Made by a program: the position numbers and the translations under genes. From assembly GCA_965652545.1 (NCBI GenBank), contig CBFGWV010000001.1:1-64000 (forward strand): a DNA stretch of 64,000 nucleotides, in the 5' to 3' direction. This DNA is from CBFGWV01 sp965652545. GTDB lineage: Bacteria; Pseudomonadota; Gammaproteobacteria; Competibacterales; Competibacteraceae. Shown one piece after another: positions 41,889 through 52,138 of this stretch; position 1 is the first letter of the stretch, and each line of letters opens with the position of its first letter. Under the pieces are notes generated by a model, which did no database searches, was not told where the DNA came from, and saw nothing but the letters and a program-made list of their open reading frames with translations.

Positions 41889-43070
41889 TCATAACTGGAT
41901 GTCGTTTATCCGAAGCCGCAATGCCAGAACGCCGGCGGCAATTACAGCCAGCACCAGCGAGGCGATGTATACATTCCAACCGGCCCAGCGATAGAGCAGG
42001 GCCGGGGCAAAGGCGCCTACCGTACCACCGAGGTAATACGATGCAATGTATAAGCCGTTGACCACCCCTTTGCGGTGTTGCGCATGCTGATTGACCAGCC
42101 CGGAGAGCAGGGCGTGAACCAGGAACATCCCGGCGCAGAATAGCCACATCAGGCCGAAGATGGCCCGAAAATCGGGGATGACGAACAGCACCACGGCAGC
42201 CAGATACAGTGCCAGGCCCGTGCGGATGGCGACGACCTCCCCACCCAGCCTGCGGGCGATGCCCACAGAACCCAGTGCGATGGCAATGCCTACGAGGTAA
42301 CCGGAGTACACCAGGGCGATGGCGAACTCCCCAAGCGAGGCATCCAGCGACTTGAGCCTGAAGGGCATGAGGTTCAACAGCGACGCGAAGACGAAGAACA
42401 CCAGAAAGATGATGCCGTAGGCGCGCCGGAACATCGGATCGGCCAGCAATTGGCGCACGTCCTTCGCACGTACGCGGCCGAAGCCGGCCTTGGTGTCGGC
42501 CGGCAGGCGACCCAGCCACAGCCAAGCCAGCACCAGTGCCGCCGCCAGAGCGATGAATACCCACGGCCAGGGAAGGCCGGCGCCGACCATGGCGCCGGAG
42601 AACAGCCGCCCGGAGAATCCACCGAGTATGGTGGCGGCGATGTACACGCTCATCAGGCGGCGCAGCCGCGCCCCCTCGGCCATGGACGACAAATACGTCA
42701 TCAGTGCGGTGAACACGGCTGGCAATAGCAGGCCTTGCGCCAGCCGTGCGCCCAGCAGCCAGGCGAAGCCGGGCGCAGCGGCGAAGACCAGTTGGAACAG
42801 CGCCAGCCCCAGAATGCCCACGCGCAGCAGGTTGCGTGCGGATACCGACTGCAACAGCAGGCCATACAGCACGGGCGCCAGGCCTAACGGAATGAGCGTG
42901 ACCGAGATGAGCAAACCGGCCTGGTCGGGGGTGACGGCGAACTCGGCCGCCAGCCGCGGCAACAGGGGCTGGGGTGCATACAGTGCGGCGAATGCCAGCA
43001 CCGTGGTGAACACCGCCGGCGCGAGTGGGGGCAACGAACGGTACCGTAGTGGGAGGGTCGGGTGCGACAC
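41889..43070 (-). CDS. MFS transporter, AraJ-like exporter
   Basis: A 393-residue 12-TM major-facilitator protein. The N-terminal half has LYAPQPLLPRLAAEFAVTPDQAGL, typical of the drug/sugar efflux (AraJ/YdhP/CynX-like) branch, and the loop motif between TM2 and TM3 is weak (YGLLLQSVSARN). Substrate unknown. The frame is open far upstream, but GTG at 43070 (VSHPTLPLRY) gives a sensible N-terminus ahead of TM1. No clear Shine-Dalgarno. Divergent from the livG operon; the 161-base gap has a promoter for the latter. Confidence 0.8.
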   Translation of the reverse strand: MSHPTLPLRYRSLPPLAPAVFTTVLAFAALYAPQPLLPRLAAEFAVTPDQAGLLISVTLIPLGLAPVLYGLLLQSVSARNLLRVGILGLALFQLVFAAAPGFAWLLGARLAQGLLLPAVFTALMTYLSSMAEGARLRRLMSVYIAATILGGFSGRLFSGAMVGAGLPWPWVFIALAAALVLAWLWLGRLPADTKAGFGRVRAKDVRQLLADPMFRRAYGIIFLVFFVFASLLNLMPFRLKSLDASLGEFAIALVYSGYLVGIAIALGSVGIARRLGGEVVAIRTGLALYLAAVVLFVIPDFRAIFGLMWLFCAGMFLVHALLSGLVNQHAQHRKGVVNGLYIASYYLGGTVGAFAPALLYRWAGWNVYIASLVLAVIAAGVLALRLRINDIQL

Positions 43071-43110
43071 GATACCATGGCAACCCCGGCCCGCCAGGGT
43101 TGGCCGCGCT

Positions 43111-43138
43111 TTGCACCGCAAGCCGGGATGACTACAAT
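43111..43138 (+). promoter_or_regulatory. Candidate sigma-70 promoter for the liv operon
   Basis: TTGCAC (43111-43116), 16-base spacer, TACAAT (43133-43138), about 90 bases before the livG start. Both hexamers match sigma-70 consensus at five of six positions (TTGACA, TATAAT); the 16-base spacing is acceptable. Confidence 0.55.
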
Positions 43139-43231
43139 CGCGCCATCCTTTTCCCGCCCGACGTTCATCACCGGTCCGGTCTGCGGTGCGATCCATCGCG
43201 ACCCCGGGCAGAAATAGCAAAAAGAGATTTT

Positions 43232-44019
43232 GTGAGTGCCACAATCACTGTAGAGAACGTCAGTCGCGCCTTTGGTGGCGTGCAAGCCGTTCGCGATTGC
43301 AGCGTAACTATCGTCCGCGGGACGATCACCGGATTGATCGGCCCCAACGGTGCGGGCAAGACCACATTGTTCAATATGGTCGCCGGTCACCTGCTCCCCG
43401 ATAGCGGTCGCATTCTGCTGGACGATGAGGATGTCACCGGCCTGCCGCCGCATGCGCGCTTCCACCGCGGAATCGTGCGGACGTTCCAGATTCCTCATGA
43501 GTTCCGGCGCATGAGCGTGCTGGAGAACCTGATGATGGTGCCCGCCCCGCAGGCTGGGGAAAACCTGTTCAATGCCTGGTTCCGGCCGAACACCGTTGCG
43601 CGCCAGGAGGCCGGTATCCGCGCGCAAGCGAAAGAGGTCCTGGAGTTTCTCAAGCTCACCCAGGTGATGAACGACGCGGCCGGCAACCTCTCCGGTGGAC
43701 AGAAGAAGCTGCTGGAGCTCGGTCGCACCATGATGACCGATGCCCGCGTGGTGTTGCTCGACGAACCCGGGGCGGGAGTGAACCGCACTTTGCTCAAGAC
43801 GCTGGCCGAGGCGATCCGCACCCTCAATCGCGAGCGCGGCTACACCTTCTGCATCGTCGAGCACGACATGGACCTCATCGGTGCGTTGTGCGATCCGGTG
43901 GTGGTCATGGCCGAAGGTACGGTGCTCACCCAGGGCAGCATGGCGCAGGTCATGGCCAACCGCGAAGTGCTCGAGGCCTACCTTGGTGCGGCAGTGCCGA
44001 CGGCGAAGGATGCCGGCGC

Positions 44020-44023
<4 letters not shown>
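43232..44023 (+). CDS. livG: Branched-chain amino-acid ABC transporter ATPase LivG
   Basis: A 263-residue ATPase. Walker A is GPNGAGKTT (37-45); signature NLSGGQKKLLELGRTMM; Walker B VVLLDEPGAGVN; switch VEHDMDLIG. Such long-C-terminus ATPases are LivG-type. GTG 43232 begins at the conserved MSATITVENVSRAFGG; the longer open frame is not preferred since it crosses the promoter. Overlaps livF by four bases. Confidence 0.93.
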
Positions 44024-44726
<703 letters not shown>

Positions 44727-44727
<1 letters not shown>

Positions 44728-45590
44728 TGGATATTCTTCAGCTGCTCATCTGGGGCATTGCGCTGGGGTCGATTTTTGCGCTGGGGGCCATTGGTGTTTC
44801 GCTGACCTTCGGCGTGCTGCGCTTTGCCAACTTCGCCCACGGCGACCTGATGACCGTGGGGGCCTTCGGTACTCTGGCTTTGTACCAGGCCAGCGGTCGT
44901 GCGCTGCCGTTGTGGTTGTGTGCGGTCGGCGGCATCGTCGCCGCCGCGGCGGTGGCCGTGGCCATCGACAAGACCTTGTACAAGCGCTTCCGCACCGCCA
45001 GCCCGATGATTCTGTTGATTTCGTCCTTTGGTGTGGGCTTGATCCTGCGCAGCGCGATTCAGTTGATCTTCGGGCCGGATACCTTGTTTTTCGACACCGG
45101 CATCAACCCGGCCTGGCGGGTTGCGGGGCTGCGCATCAAGCCCGATCACATCACCATCGTGATCGGCACGATCGTGCTGGTGTTGATCGTGCACGGTTTC
45201 CTCGCCCACACGCGCCTGGGCAAGGCCATGCGCGCGCTGGCGGACAACCCGGACCTGGCACGGGTGTCGGGTATCGACACCGAGCGGGTCATTACCTACA
45301 CCTGGGTGCTCGGTGCGGTGCTGGCGGCGATGGCCGGCTTTTTTCTGGGCCTGGATACCCGCCTGCAGCCGGGAATGGGCTGGTTTGCGCTGTTGCCGAT
45401 TTTCGCCGCCGCGATACTCGGTGGAATCGGGCGGCCCTACGGCGCCATTGCGGGCGGTTACATCATCGGTATCACGCAGGAGCTGTCGACCCTGGTGCTG
45501 CCGACCAACTACAAGGCGGTTGTGCCCTTTGCGCTCATGGTGTTGATCCTGATCGTCCGGCCGACCGGTATCTTCAAGGGGAAAAGCTGA
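44727..45590 (+). CDS. livH: Branched-chain amino-acid ABC transporter permease LivH
   Basis: A 287-residue permease with about eight TM segments. It starts MDILQLLIWGIALGSIFAL and contains GVSLTFGVLRFANFAHGDLM, the LivH signature. ATG 44727 overlaps livF by one base and its TGA overlaps the livM start (TGATG). Confidence 0.95.
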
Positions 45591-46525
45591 TGGAACTGGC
45601 CGGCCTGCTCAGTTACGCCATCTTTTTTCTAACCCTGGTGTCGATCTATGGGCTGTTGTCCCTGGGGTTGAATGTCCAGTGGGGCTATGTGGGCATGATC
45701 AATATCGGTGTGGCGGCGTATTTCGCCATCGGGGCCTATGTCAGTGCCTTGATCACCACCCCTGCCACGGCGGTGCACCCGGGGCTGGGGCTGCCGTTTT
45801 TTATCGGTCCCCTGGTGGCGATGTGCTGTGCCGGGTTGCTCGGGTTGGGCATCGGGCTGATCACGTTGCGCCTGCGTAGCGATTACCTGGCCATCGCCAG
45901 TATCGGTATCGCCGAGATCGTTCGTCTGGTGCTGAAGAACGAAGAGTGGCTGACCAACGGGGTGCGCGGGATGCCAGGTATTCCGCGCCCGCTGGCAGGG
46001 GTATCGGCATCGGTGCCGGGACTGCCGTACCTGGTGTTGATGCTGATCATCGTGGCACTCGTGTTGTGGGCCCTGGATCGCGCGTACGGCTCACCCTGGG
46101 GGCGGGTGCTGCGTACGATCCGGGACAATGAGACGGCGGCCAGCGCGATGGGTAAGAACAGCCTGCGCTTTCGCTTGCAGGCGTTTGTGCTGGGCTCGGC
46201 GGTAATGGGCTTGGCCGGTGCCATGTACGCGCATTTCGTCGGGTTCATCAGTCCGGAGGCGTTTGATCCACTGTTTGCCACATTCATTGTGTGGGTGATG
46301 TTGATCGCCGGTGGCAGCGGTAATAACCGGGGCGCATTGGTGGGGGCGCTGGTCATCTGGGGGGTGTGGTCACTGACCGAGTTCCTGACCACGCGGCTCC
46401 CGGCTGAGATTGCCACCCAAGCCGGGGCGTTGCGGATTCTGCTGATCGGTGTGCTGTTGCAGGTAATCCTGATCTACCGGCCGCAGGGGTTGGTGCCGGA
46501 GTGTACGCCCGAGGGACGGCGGTAG
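45590..46525 (+). CDS. livM: Branched-chain amino-acid ABC transporter permease LivM
   Basis: A 311-residue permease with about eight to nine TM segments, including GLNVQWGYVGMINIGVAAYF and RLRSDYLAIASIGIAEI, the LivM signature. ATG at 45590 overlaps livH; the longer open frame from 44693 is a shadow in livH. The operon ends here, 28 bases before the convergent hemL stop; no periplasmic binding protein (LivJ/K) is present, so it must be elsewhere. Confidence 0.94.
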   Translation: MELAGLLSYAIFFLTLVSIYGLLSLGLNVQWGYVGMINIGVAAYFAIGAYVSALITTPATAVHPGLGLPFFIGPLVAMCCAGLLGLGIGLITLRLRSDYLAIASIGIAEIVRLVLKNEEWLTNGVRGMPGIPRPLAGVSASVPGLPYLVLMLIIVALVLWALDRAYGSPWGRVLRTIRDNETAASAMGKNSLRFRLQAFVLGSAVMGLAGAMYAHFVGFISPEAFDPLFATFIVWVMLIAGGSGNNRGALVGALVIWGVWSLTEFLTTRLPAEIATQAGALRILLIGVLLQVILIYRPQGLVPECTPEGRR

Positions 46526-46553
46526 GTGCGCGGGGCGCCCCTCGGCAGGTCGG

Positions 46554-47831
<1,278 letters not shown>

Positions 47832-48482
47832 TCAGAGGTTTCCGTCGAATCGGGTAAACAGATCGGTAAAGCGGCGGGCCGCAACGGTGATGTCGTTGGC
47901 GGCAAAGACCCCACTGATGACGGCCAACGCGTCTGCGCCGGCAGCAAGGAGCGTAGCGGCATTGTCGACGGTGATACCGCCGATGGCCACACAAGGCAGA
48001 CCGAGTTCACGGGCCTGTGTCATCAGTTGGGCGGGTACCACGTTGGCCAGGGGTTTGGTGGGCGAGGGGAAGAAGCTTCCGAATGCCACATAGCTGGCTC
48101 CGGCGTCACGGGCGGCGCGGGCGCGCTCGATATCGCCGTAGCAGGAGACGCCGAGCAAACCGTACGGACCCAACCGCTGGCGCGTCTCGGCGACATCGCC
48201 ATCGTCGCTGCCGATGTGTACGCCGTCGGCACCCACAGCCAGGGCAAGGTCGATATCGTCGTTGATGATCAGCGGCACCCGGTAGCGGCTGCACAGCACC
48301 CGCAGGTTGGCCGCCTGAAGCTGGCGGCGGCCGTCGTTGCCGCTCTTGTCGCGGTACTGAAGGACGCGCGCGCCACCCTCCAGCGCGGCCTGTGCGCGTT
48401 CGATGAAGGCCTCGTCCGGCATCAACTCGGAGTCGGTGATGACATAGAGCCCGCGTGGCAAACTGCGATGTTCACGCGTCAT
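47832..48482 (-). CDS. thiE: Thiamine-phosphate synthase ThiE
   Basis: ThiE joins HMP-PP and the thiazole phosphate to make thiamine phosphate. The product is 216 residues, a TIM-barrel with RGLYVITDS near the start, the pyrophosphate-site VLQYRDKS, NDDIDLALAVGADGVHIG, SCYGDIERARAARDAGASYVA, FFPSPTKP, and IGGITVDNAATLLAAGAD. The start could be 48482 or 48488; both overlap the 3' end of thiD by about 11 to 17 bases. A longer frame lies inside thiD. Confidence 0.95.
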   Translation of the reverse strand: MTREHRSLPRGLYVITDSELMPDEAFIERAQAALEGGARVLQYRDKSGNDGRRQLQAANLRVLCSRYRVPLIINDDIDLALAVGADGVHIGSDDGDVAETRQRLGPYGLLGVSCYGDIERARAARDAGASYVAFGSFFPSPTKPLANVVPAQLMTQARELGLPCVAIGGITVDNAATLLAAGADALAVISGVFAANDITVAARRFTDLFTRFDGNL

Positions 48483-49227
48483 GGTCATCGGAATCGGCCC
48501 AGAACAAGCGGTTGGGAATGGCCTGGCCATCGAGTTCATTGCGGCTGGCACTCAACGCGTGGGCAGTGAACGCACAGGCCTGGCGCAGTGCGCCGGCCGT
48601 GGCTTCCCCTTGTGCCAGCAGGGCGGTCAGGGCTGTGCTCAAGGTGCTGGCGACGCCTTCGGCGAGCGGGGCGTTGGTCCAAAAGGTCTCGAGCGTCTCC
48701 TGTACGCGGTTGTCGGCGTAATAGCGCATCTGCCGGGGCGCCATCATCGCGACACCGTCGCAATCCAGATCGAGCATGGCCATGGCACTGGCTTCGGGGG
48801 AGTCCCCCTCGGGCATCATCAGGCGCGCATTGGTCGGGGTAATGAGCAGCAGTGTGGTACGCGGCAGCAGCAGTGCGCGTAGCGCGCCGAGGATATCGCT
48901 GCCAGCCGGTCGCATAAGATCCAGCACCACCGGAATGTCCGGATAAGGCGCCAGCGCGGTGTACAGCACCTCGACCGTCGTGGCGTCCCCGCAGGGCCCC
49001 AGCTTGACCGCCTGCGGGCGTACGCGATCGAGCAGGGCGCGCAACTGGGTGGTGATCTGCCCGGGGGTGATGGCGCTCAGTGATGCCGGCGCCGGGCCAT
49101 CGCCCAATGCCGAGGCGATGGTGAGCGGGTGGCACCCGAGGCTGGCGGCGGTTTCCACATCGGCTGCCAGACCGCCGATGCCGGTCGGGTCGAGCCAATT
49201 GACTGTGAGAATAAAAGGCGAGGGCAC
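48472..49227 (-). CDS. thiD: Divergent HMP/HMP-phosphate kinase (ThiD-like)
   Basis: A 251-residue ribokinase-fold protein placed directly upstream of thiE, as ThiD usually is. It starts MPSPFILTVNWLDPTGIGGLAAD; normal ThiD proteins have GSDxSGGAGIQAD, so the phosphate-rich site is altered. The KTGMLGS motif is KLGPCGD, and the usual GxGCTLSSA anion-hole motif near the C-terminus reads EGVASTLSTA, with Ala-Ser where Gly-Cys is expected. It may be a weakly active or different-substrate kinase, or regulatory. The thiD symbol rests on position and fold. ATG 49227; 116 bases separate it from the rubredoxin gene. Confidence 0.75.
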   Translation of the reverse strand: MPSPFILTVNWLDPTGIGGLAADVETAASLGCHPLTIASALGDGPAPASLSAITPGQITTQLRALLDRVRPQAVKLGPCGDATTVEVLYTALAPYPDIPVVLDLMRPAGSDILGALRALLLPRTTLLLITPTNARLMMPEGDSPEASAMAMLDLDCDGVAMMAPRQMRYYADNRVQETLETFWTNAPLAEGVASTLSTALTALLAQGEATAGALRQACAFTAHALSASRNELDGQAIPNRLFWADSDDHDA

Positions 49228-49343
49228 CGTCTTTAGTTCCTGGCCGTGCGTGTTGAGCAGTTTAGCATCGGGGCGCTTTCACCGATGCCGATGGACGTGG
49301 GATCATTCCGCCCCTGAAAGAAGCAGGCTTCCGGCGAGTACTC

Positions 49344-49508
49344 ATGAAAACCTATATGTGCGTGATCTGTGGCTGGATTTATGACGAAGAGAAAGGCGCG
49401 CCCGATGACGGCATCGCGCCGGGCACGCTCTGGGACGATGTCCCCGACACCTGGACCTGCCCCGAGTGCGGTGCGTCCAAGGACGATTTCGAACTGGTGG
49501 AGATCTGA
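49344..49508 (+). CDS. Rubredoxin
   Basis: A 54-residue protein, [20 protein letters not shown] at the start. The iron ligands are Cys6, Cys9, Cys39 and Cys42 in CVICG and CPECG, the exact rubredoxin spacing, with ALK-type core residues (Tyr13, Trp30, Trp37). It is a one-electron carrier in the cytosol, often for alkane hydroxylase or oxidative-stress reductases; no rubredoxin reductase is nearby. It is monocistronic and diverges from thiD. It is too short to be found by length filters. Confidence 0.96.
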   Translation: MKTYMCVICGWIYDEEKGAPDDGIAPGTLWDDVPDTWTCPECGASKDDFELVEI

Positions 49509-49529
49509 CCGCCGGCCGTTCGCCGTAGT

Positions 49530-50294
49530 TCAGTGCAGATGAACCACGCCGGTATCGAAGGTGCCATTCGCTTTCAGCGTCAGCCAGCGATATCCCGGTG
49601 GAAGGACGTCGATCTGCGGCTTATCCGTACCGGGTCGATACTGGAAGGCCGTGGCCGGTGCGCTGAGCAGGCGGATCCCATCGAGTTCACTGGCCATCGC
49701 CTGATGGATGTGGCCGAACAACACCGCTTTGACATGGGGGTATTTGTTCAGGACTTTGAACAAGGCCGCTGCGTTGTCCAGCATCATGCCATCCAGCCAC
49801 GGTGTGCCCACCGCAATGGGGTGGTGATGCAATGCCACCAGGGTGGGCTGGTTGTCTTGGGCGAGCGCCCTGTTGAGTGCGACCAGTTGGTTCTGGCTCA
49901 GGTGTCCGCCCGGCGCGTTGCGCAGTGGCGAGACCAGCAGCCGTAGCCGCCAGTGGCCCAGAACTGCGCCCGCAGGCGCCGAAACCGGCCCCGCGGCCAG
50001 GCTGTTGGCCATGATCAACGGGTCGTCGTGGTTGCCCGGCAGGCACCAGACCGGGCGGCGCAGACGGCTCAGGGCTTCCCGCACCCGCGCATAAGCCTCC
50101 GGTCCGTCATCCTGGACCAGATCGCCGGTATGCACGATGCCATAGGCATCGCCATGGTTCGCCAGAATGTGATCGACCACCTTGGCCAGATTGGCGTCGA
50201 CATCCGCGCCGCGCAGTCGAGCACCCGCGGCAGCGTTGATATGACTGTCGCTGATCTGGATCAGTTTGATGTCTCCACCAACCGCACTTTGCAC
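49530..50294 (-). CDS. cpdA: 3',5'-cyclic-AMP phosphodiesterase CpdA-like metallophosphoesterase
   Basis: A calcineurin-like phosphoesterase of about 254 residues with the full metal motif set: ISDSHI (Asp16, His18), HTGDLVQD, GNHDD, HHHPI and GHIHQ. This is the class-III CpdA/Icc type that hydrolyses cAMP in gammaproteobacteria. The start is GTG 50294 with AGGTGG upstream, just before the conserved IKLIQISDSHI; an open frame further upstream reaches into argA and is not coding. It is 83 bases downstream of argA on the same strand, last in a kinase-receiver-argA-cpdA run. Confidence 0.88.
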   Translation of the reverse strand: MQSAVGGDIKLIQISDSHINAAAGARLRGADVDANLAKVVDHILANHGDAYGIVHTGDLVQDDGPEAYARVREALSRLRRPVWCLPGNHDDPLIMANSLAAGPVSAPAGAVLGHWRLRLLVSPLRNAPGGHLSQNQLVALNRALAQDNQPTLVALHHHPIAVGTPWLDGMMLDNAAALFKVLNKYPHVKAVLFGHIHQAMASELDGIRLLSAPATAFQYRPGTDKPQIDVLPPGYRWLTLKANGTFDTGVVHLH

Positions 50295-50377
50295 CAACAC
50301 CACCTGAGCCTGAGTGTCCCGGAAGGCCAGTAAACGCCATTTAGCGCGCAAGCAACGTAAATAACTGTGTCGGTGCG

Positions 50378-51673
50378 TTACAAAGACTTGATGAAGACTT
50401 TCGAGCGCCGCTGCCAGTTGTACATCGCTTGCTTGGCCACCGGCAGGGCGGCCGGTTCGGCGGTGTGAAAGCCACGCTCGAGAAACCAGTGAGCCGTGCG
50501 TGTAGTCAGGACGAACAAAGCGGTCAGCCCCATGCGCCTGGCGTCGTGTTCGATGCGCTCGAGCAGCGCGTCCGCCCGCCCACCGTTGCGATAGTCGGCG
50601 TGGACGGCGACGCAGGCCAACTCGCCCAGGCCTTCGTAGGGAAACGGGTACAAGGCCGCGCACCCGATGATGGTGCCGTCACGTTCGAGCACGATGAACT
50701 GGCCGATCTCGGTTTCCAGCAGCTCGCGAGAGCGCCGCACCAGCGTGCCGTCGTGTTCCAGCGGTGCGATGAGCTCGAGTATGCCCCCGACGTCGTCGAT
50801 GTTCGCTTGGCGCAAGCCGTCGTAGCGTTCGGCCGTCACCATGGTGCCCACCCCGTCGCGGGTGAACAGCTCCAACAATGCGCCGCCTTCCAGTCGCCGG
50901 TCGACGATGTGCGCGCGGCGCACGCCGCGCCGGCAGGCCTGGACGGCAAGGGGCAGCGGATGCGGGCCATGGCCGCTGGCAAGCGTCTGCGCCTCGCTCA
51001 GCCCTAACTGGCGCAGAGGACGGCCTTCGTGGGTCAGCGGTGTCTCGTGCTCGATCAGGAACAGCAGTTTGTCCGCGTTCAACGCCGCTGCTGCGGCGAC
51101 GGCCACGTCCTCGGCCGCCAGGTTGAAGACCTCGCCGGTGGGCGAATACCCCAGGGACGACAGCAGCACGATGGCACCGTCGTCCAACCCTTGCACGATG
51201 GCCTCCTTGTCGATGCGGCGCACCTCGCCGGTGAAGGCGAAATCCACCCCATTGCGAACGCCCATCGGGCGGGCCAGGACGGCGTTTCCGGACACCACGC
51301 GCAGGCGCGCACCGTGCATGGGCGAGTTGGCCAGCCCCATGGACAGCAAGGCCTCTATGCGGATGCGCACCGCTCCGATGGCCTCTTTTACCCGCGGCAG
51401 GGCCGCCTCGTCGGTGATGCGCAGGCCATCCAGATAGCGTGGCTCGATGCCCGCCTCTTGGAGTCGGGTATCGATCTGCGGGCGGGCACCGTGGACGAGC
51501 ACGACACGTAGCCCAAGGCTGTGCAGCAGTGCAATGTCATGAATCAGCGTGGCGAAGTCGTCATCCTGTACGGCTTCGCCACCGAATGCGATGACCATCG
51601 TGCGGCCACGATGCGCATTGATGTACGGCGCAGCCTGACGAAAACAGGTAACGAACGATTCAGCGGGGATCAT
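50378..51673 (-). CDS. argA: N-acetylglutamate synthase ArgA (AAK + GNAT)
   Basis: Catalyses the first step of arginine synthesis, acetyl-CoA + glutamate to N-acetylglutamate. The product is 431 residues, with an N-terminal amino-acid-kinase-like domain (GRTMVIAFGGEAV, VLVHGARPQIDTRL) that carries arginine inhibition and a C-terminal GNAT acetyltransferase domain (about 290-431, ELACVAVHADYRNGGRADALL). This two-domain layout is the proteobacterial ArgA. ATG 51673. 24 bases downstream of the receiver gene and 83 bases upstream of cpdA. Confidence 0.96.
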   Translation of the reverse strand: MIPAESFVTCFRQAAPYINAHRGRTMVIAFGGEAVQDDDFATLIHDIALLHSLGLRVVLVHGARPQIDTRLQEAGIEPRYLDGLRITDEAALPRVKEAIGAVRIRIEALLSMGLANSPMHGARLRVVSGNAVLARPMGVRNGVDFAFTGEVRRIDKEAIVQGLDDGAIVLLSSLGYSPTGEVFNLAAEDVAVAAAAALNADKLLFLIEHETPLTHEGRPLRQLGLSEAQTLASGHGPHPLPLAVQACRRGVRRAHIVDRRLEGGALLELFTRDGVGTMVTAERYDGLRQANIDDVGGILELIAPLEHDGTLVRRSRELLETEIGQFIVLERDGTIIGCAALYPFPYEGLGELACVAVHADYRNGGRADALLERIEHDARRMGLTALFVLTTRTAHWFLERGFHTAEPAALPVAKQAMYNWQRRSKVFIKSL

Positions 51674-51697
51674 GCCACGGCCTTGGCGGAAAAACCG

Positions 51698-52129
51698 TCA
51701 ATCTGCCCCAGGCTTGCTCTGCTCGCAACTGCGCTCTGAGATCACCCGTCGCCAGATGCCGCGAACCCGCTCGGACAGGGCCAGCGGGTCGAACGGTTTG
51801 GCGATGACCTCGTCGATGCCGATGCGCCGATACTCGGCCAGATCCTGTGGCTGGACCTTGGCGGTGACGAACACCGCCGGCAACTCGCCGCCGCCGGGTA
51901 GTGCGCGCAGATTGGTCAAGGTTTGCGGGCCGTCCATCTCCGGCATCATCACATCGACCAGCAGCATCTGCGGGCGAAAATCCGGAAAACGGGCAAGCGC
52001 CTCGGCACCCGAGGCGCACAGGCACAGTTCAAAACCGCCGATCTCGCGCAACGCCATATCGACGACGAAGCGGATATCGGGGTCATCGTCCACGTACAGC
52101 AACCGGGTCAGCTCGGGCTCGCCCGTCAT
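51698..52129 (-). CDS. Stand-alone response-regulator receiver protein
   Basis: A 143-residue receiver domain with no output domain. The acidic pair is Asp14-Asp15 (with Asp16) in VDDDP, the phospho-acceptor Asp59 in LLVDVMMPEMDG, Thr in VFVTAK and Lys in IAKPFDP. CheY-like single-domain proteins usually act by binding a partner. It is nine bases downstream of the histidine kinase, its obvious partner, and 24 bases upstream of argA. ATG 52129. Confidence 0.93.
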   Translation of the reverse strand: MTGEPELTRLLYVDDDPDIRFVVDMALREIGGFELCLCASGAEALARFPDFRPQMLLVDVMMPEMDGPQTLTNLRALPGGGELPAVFVTAKVQPQDLAEYRRIGIDEVIAKPFDPLALSERVRGIWRRVISERSCEQSKPGAD

Positions 52130-52138
52130 GGCCGCTCC

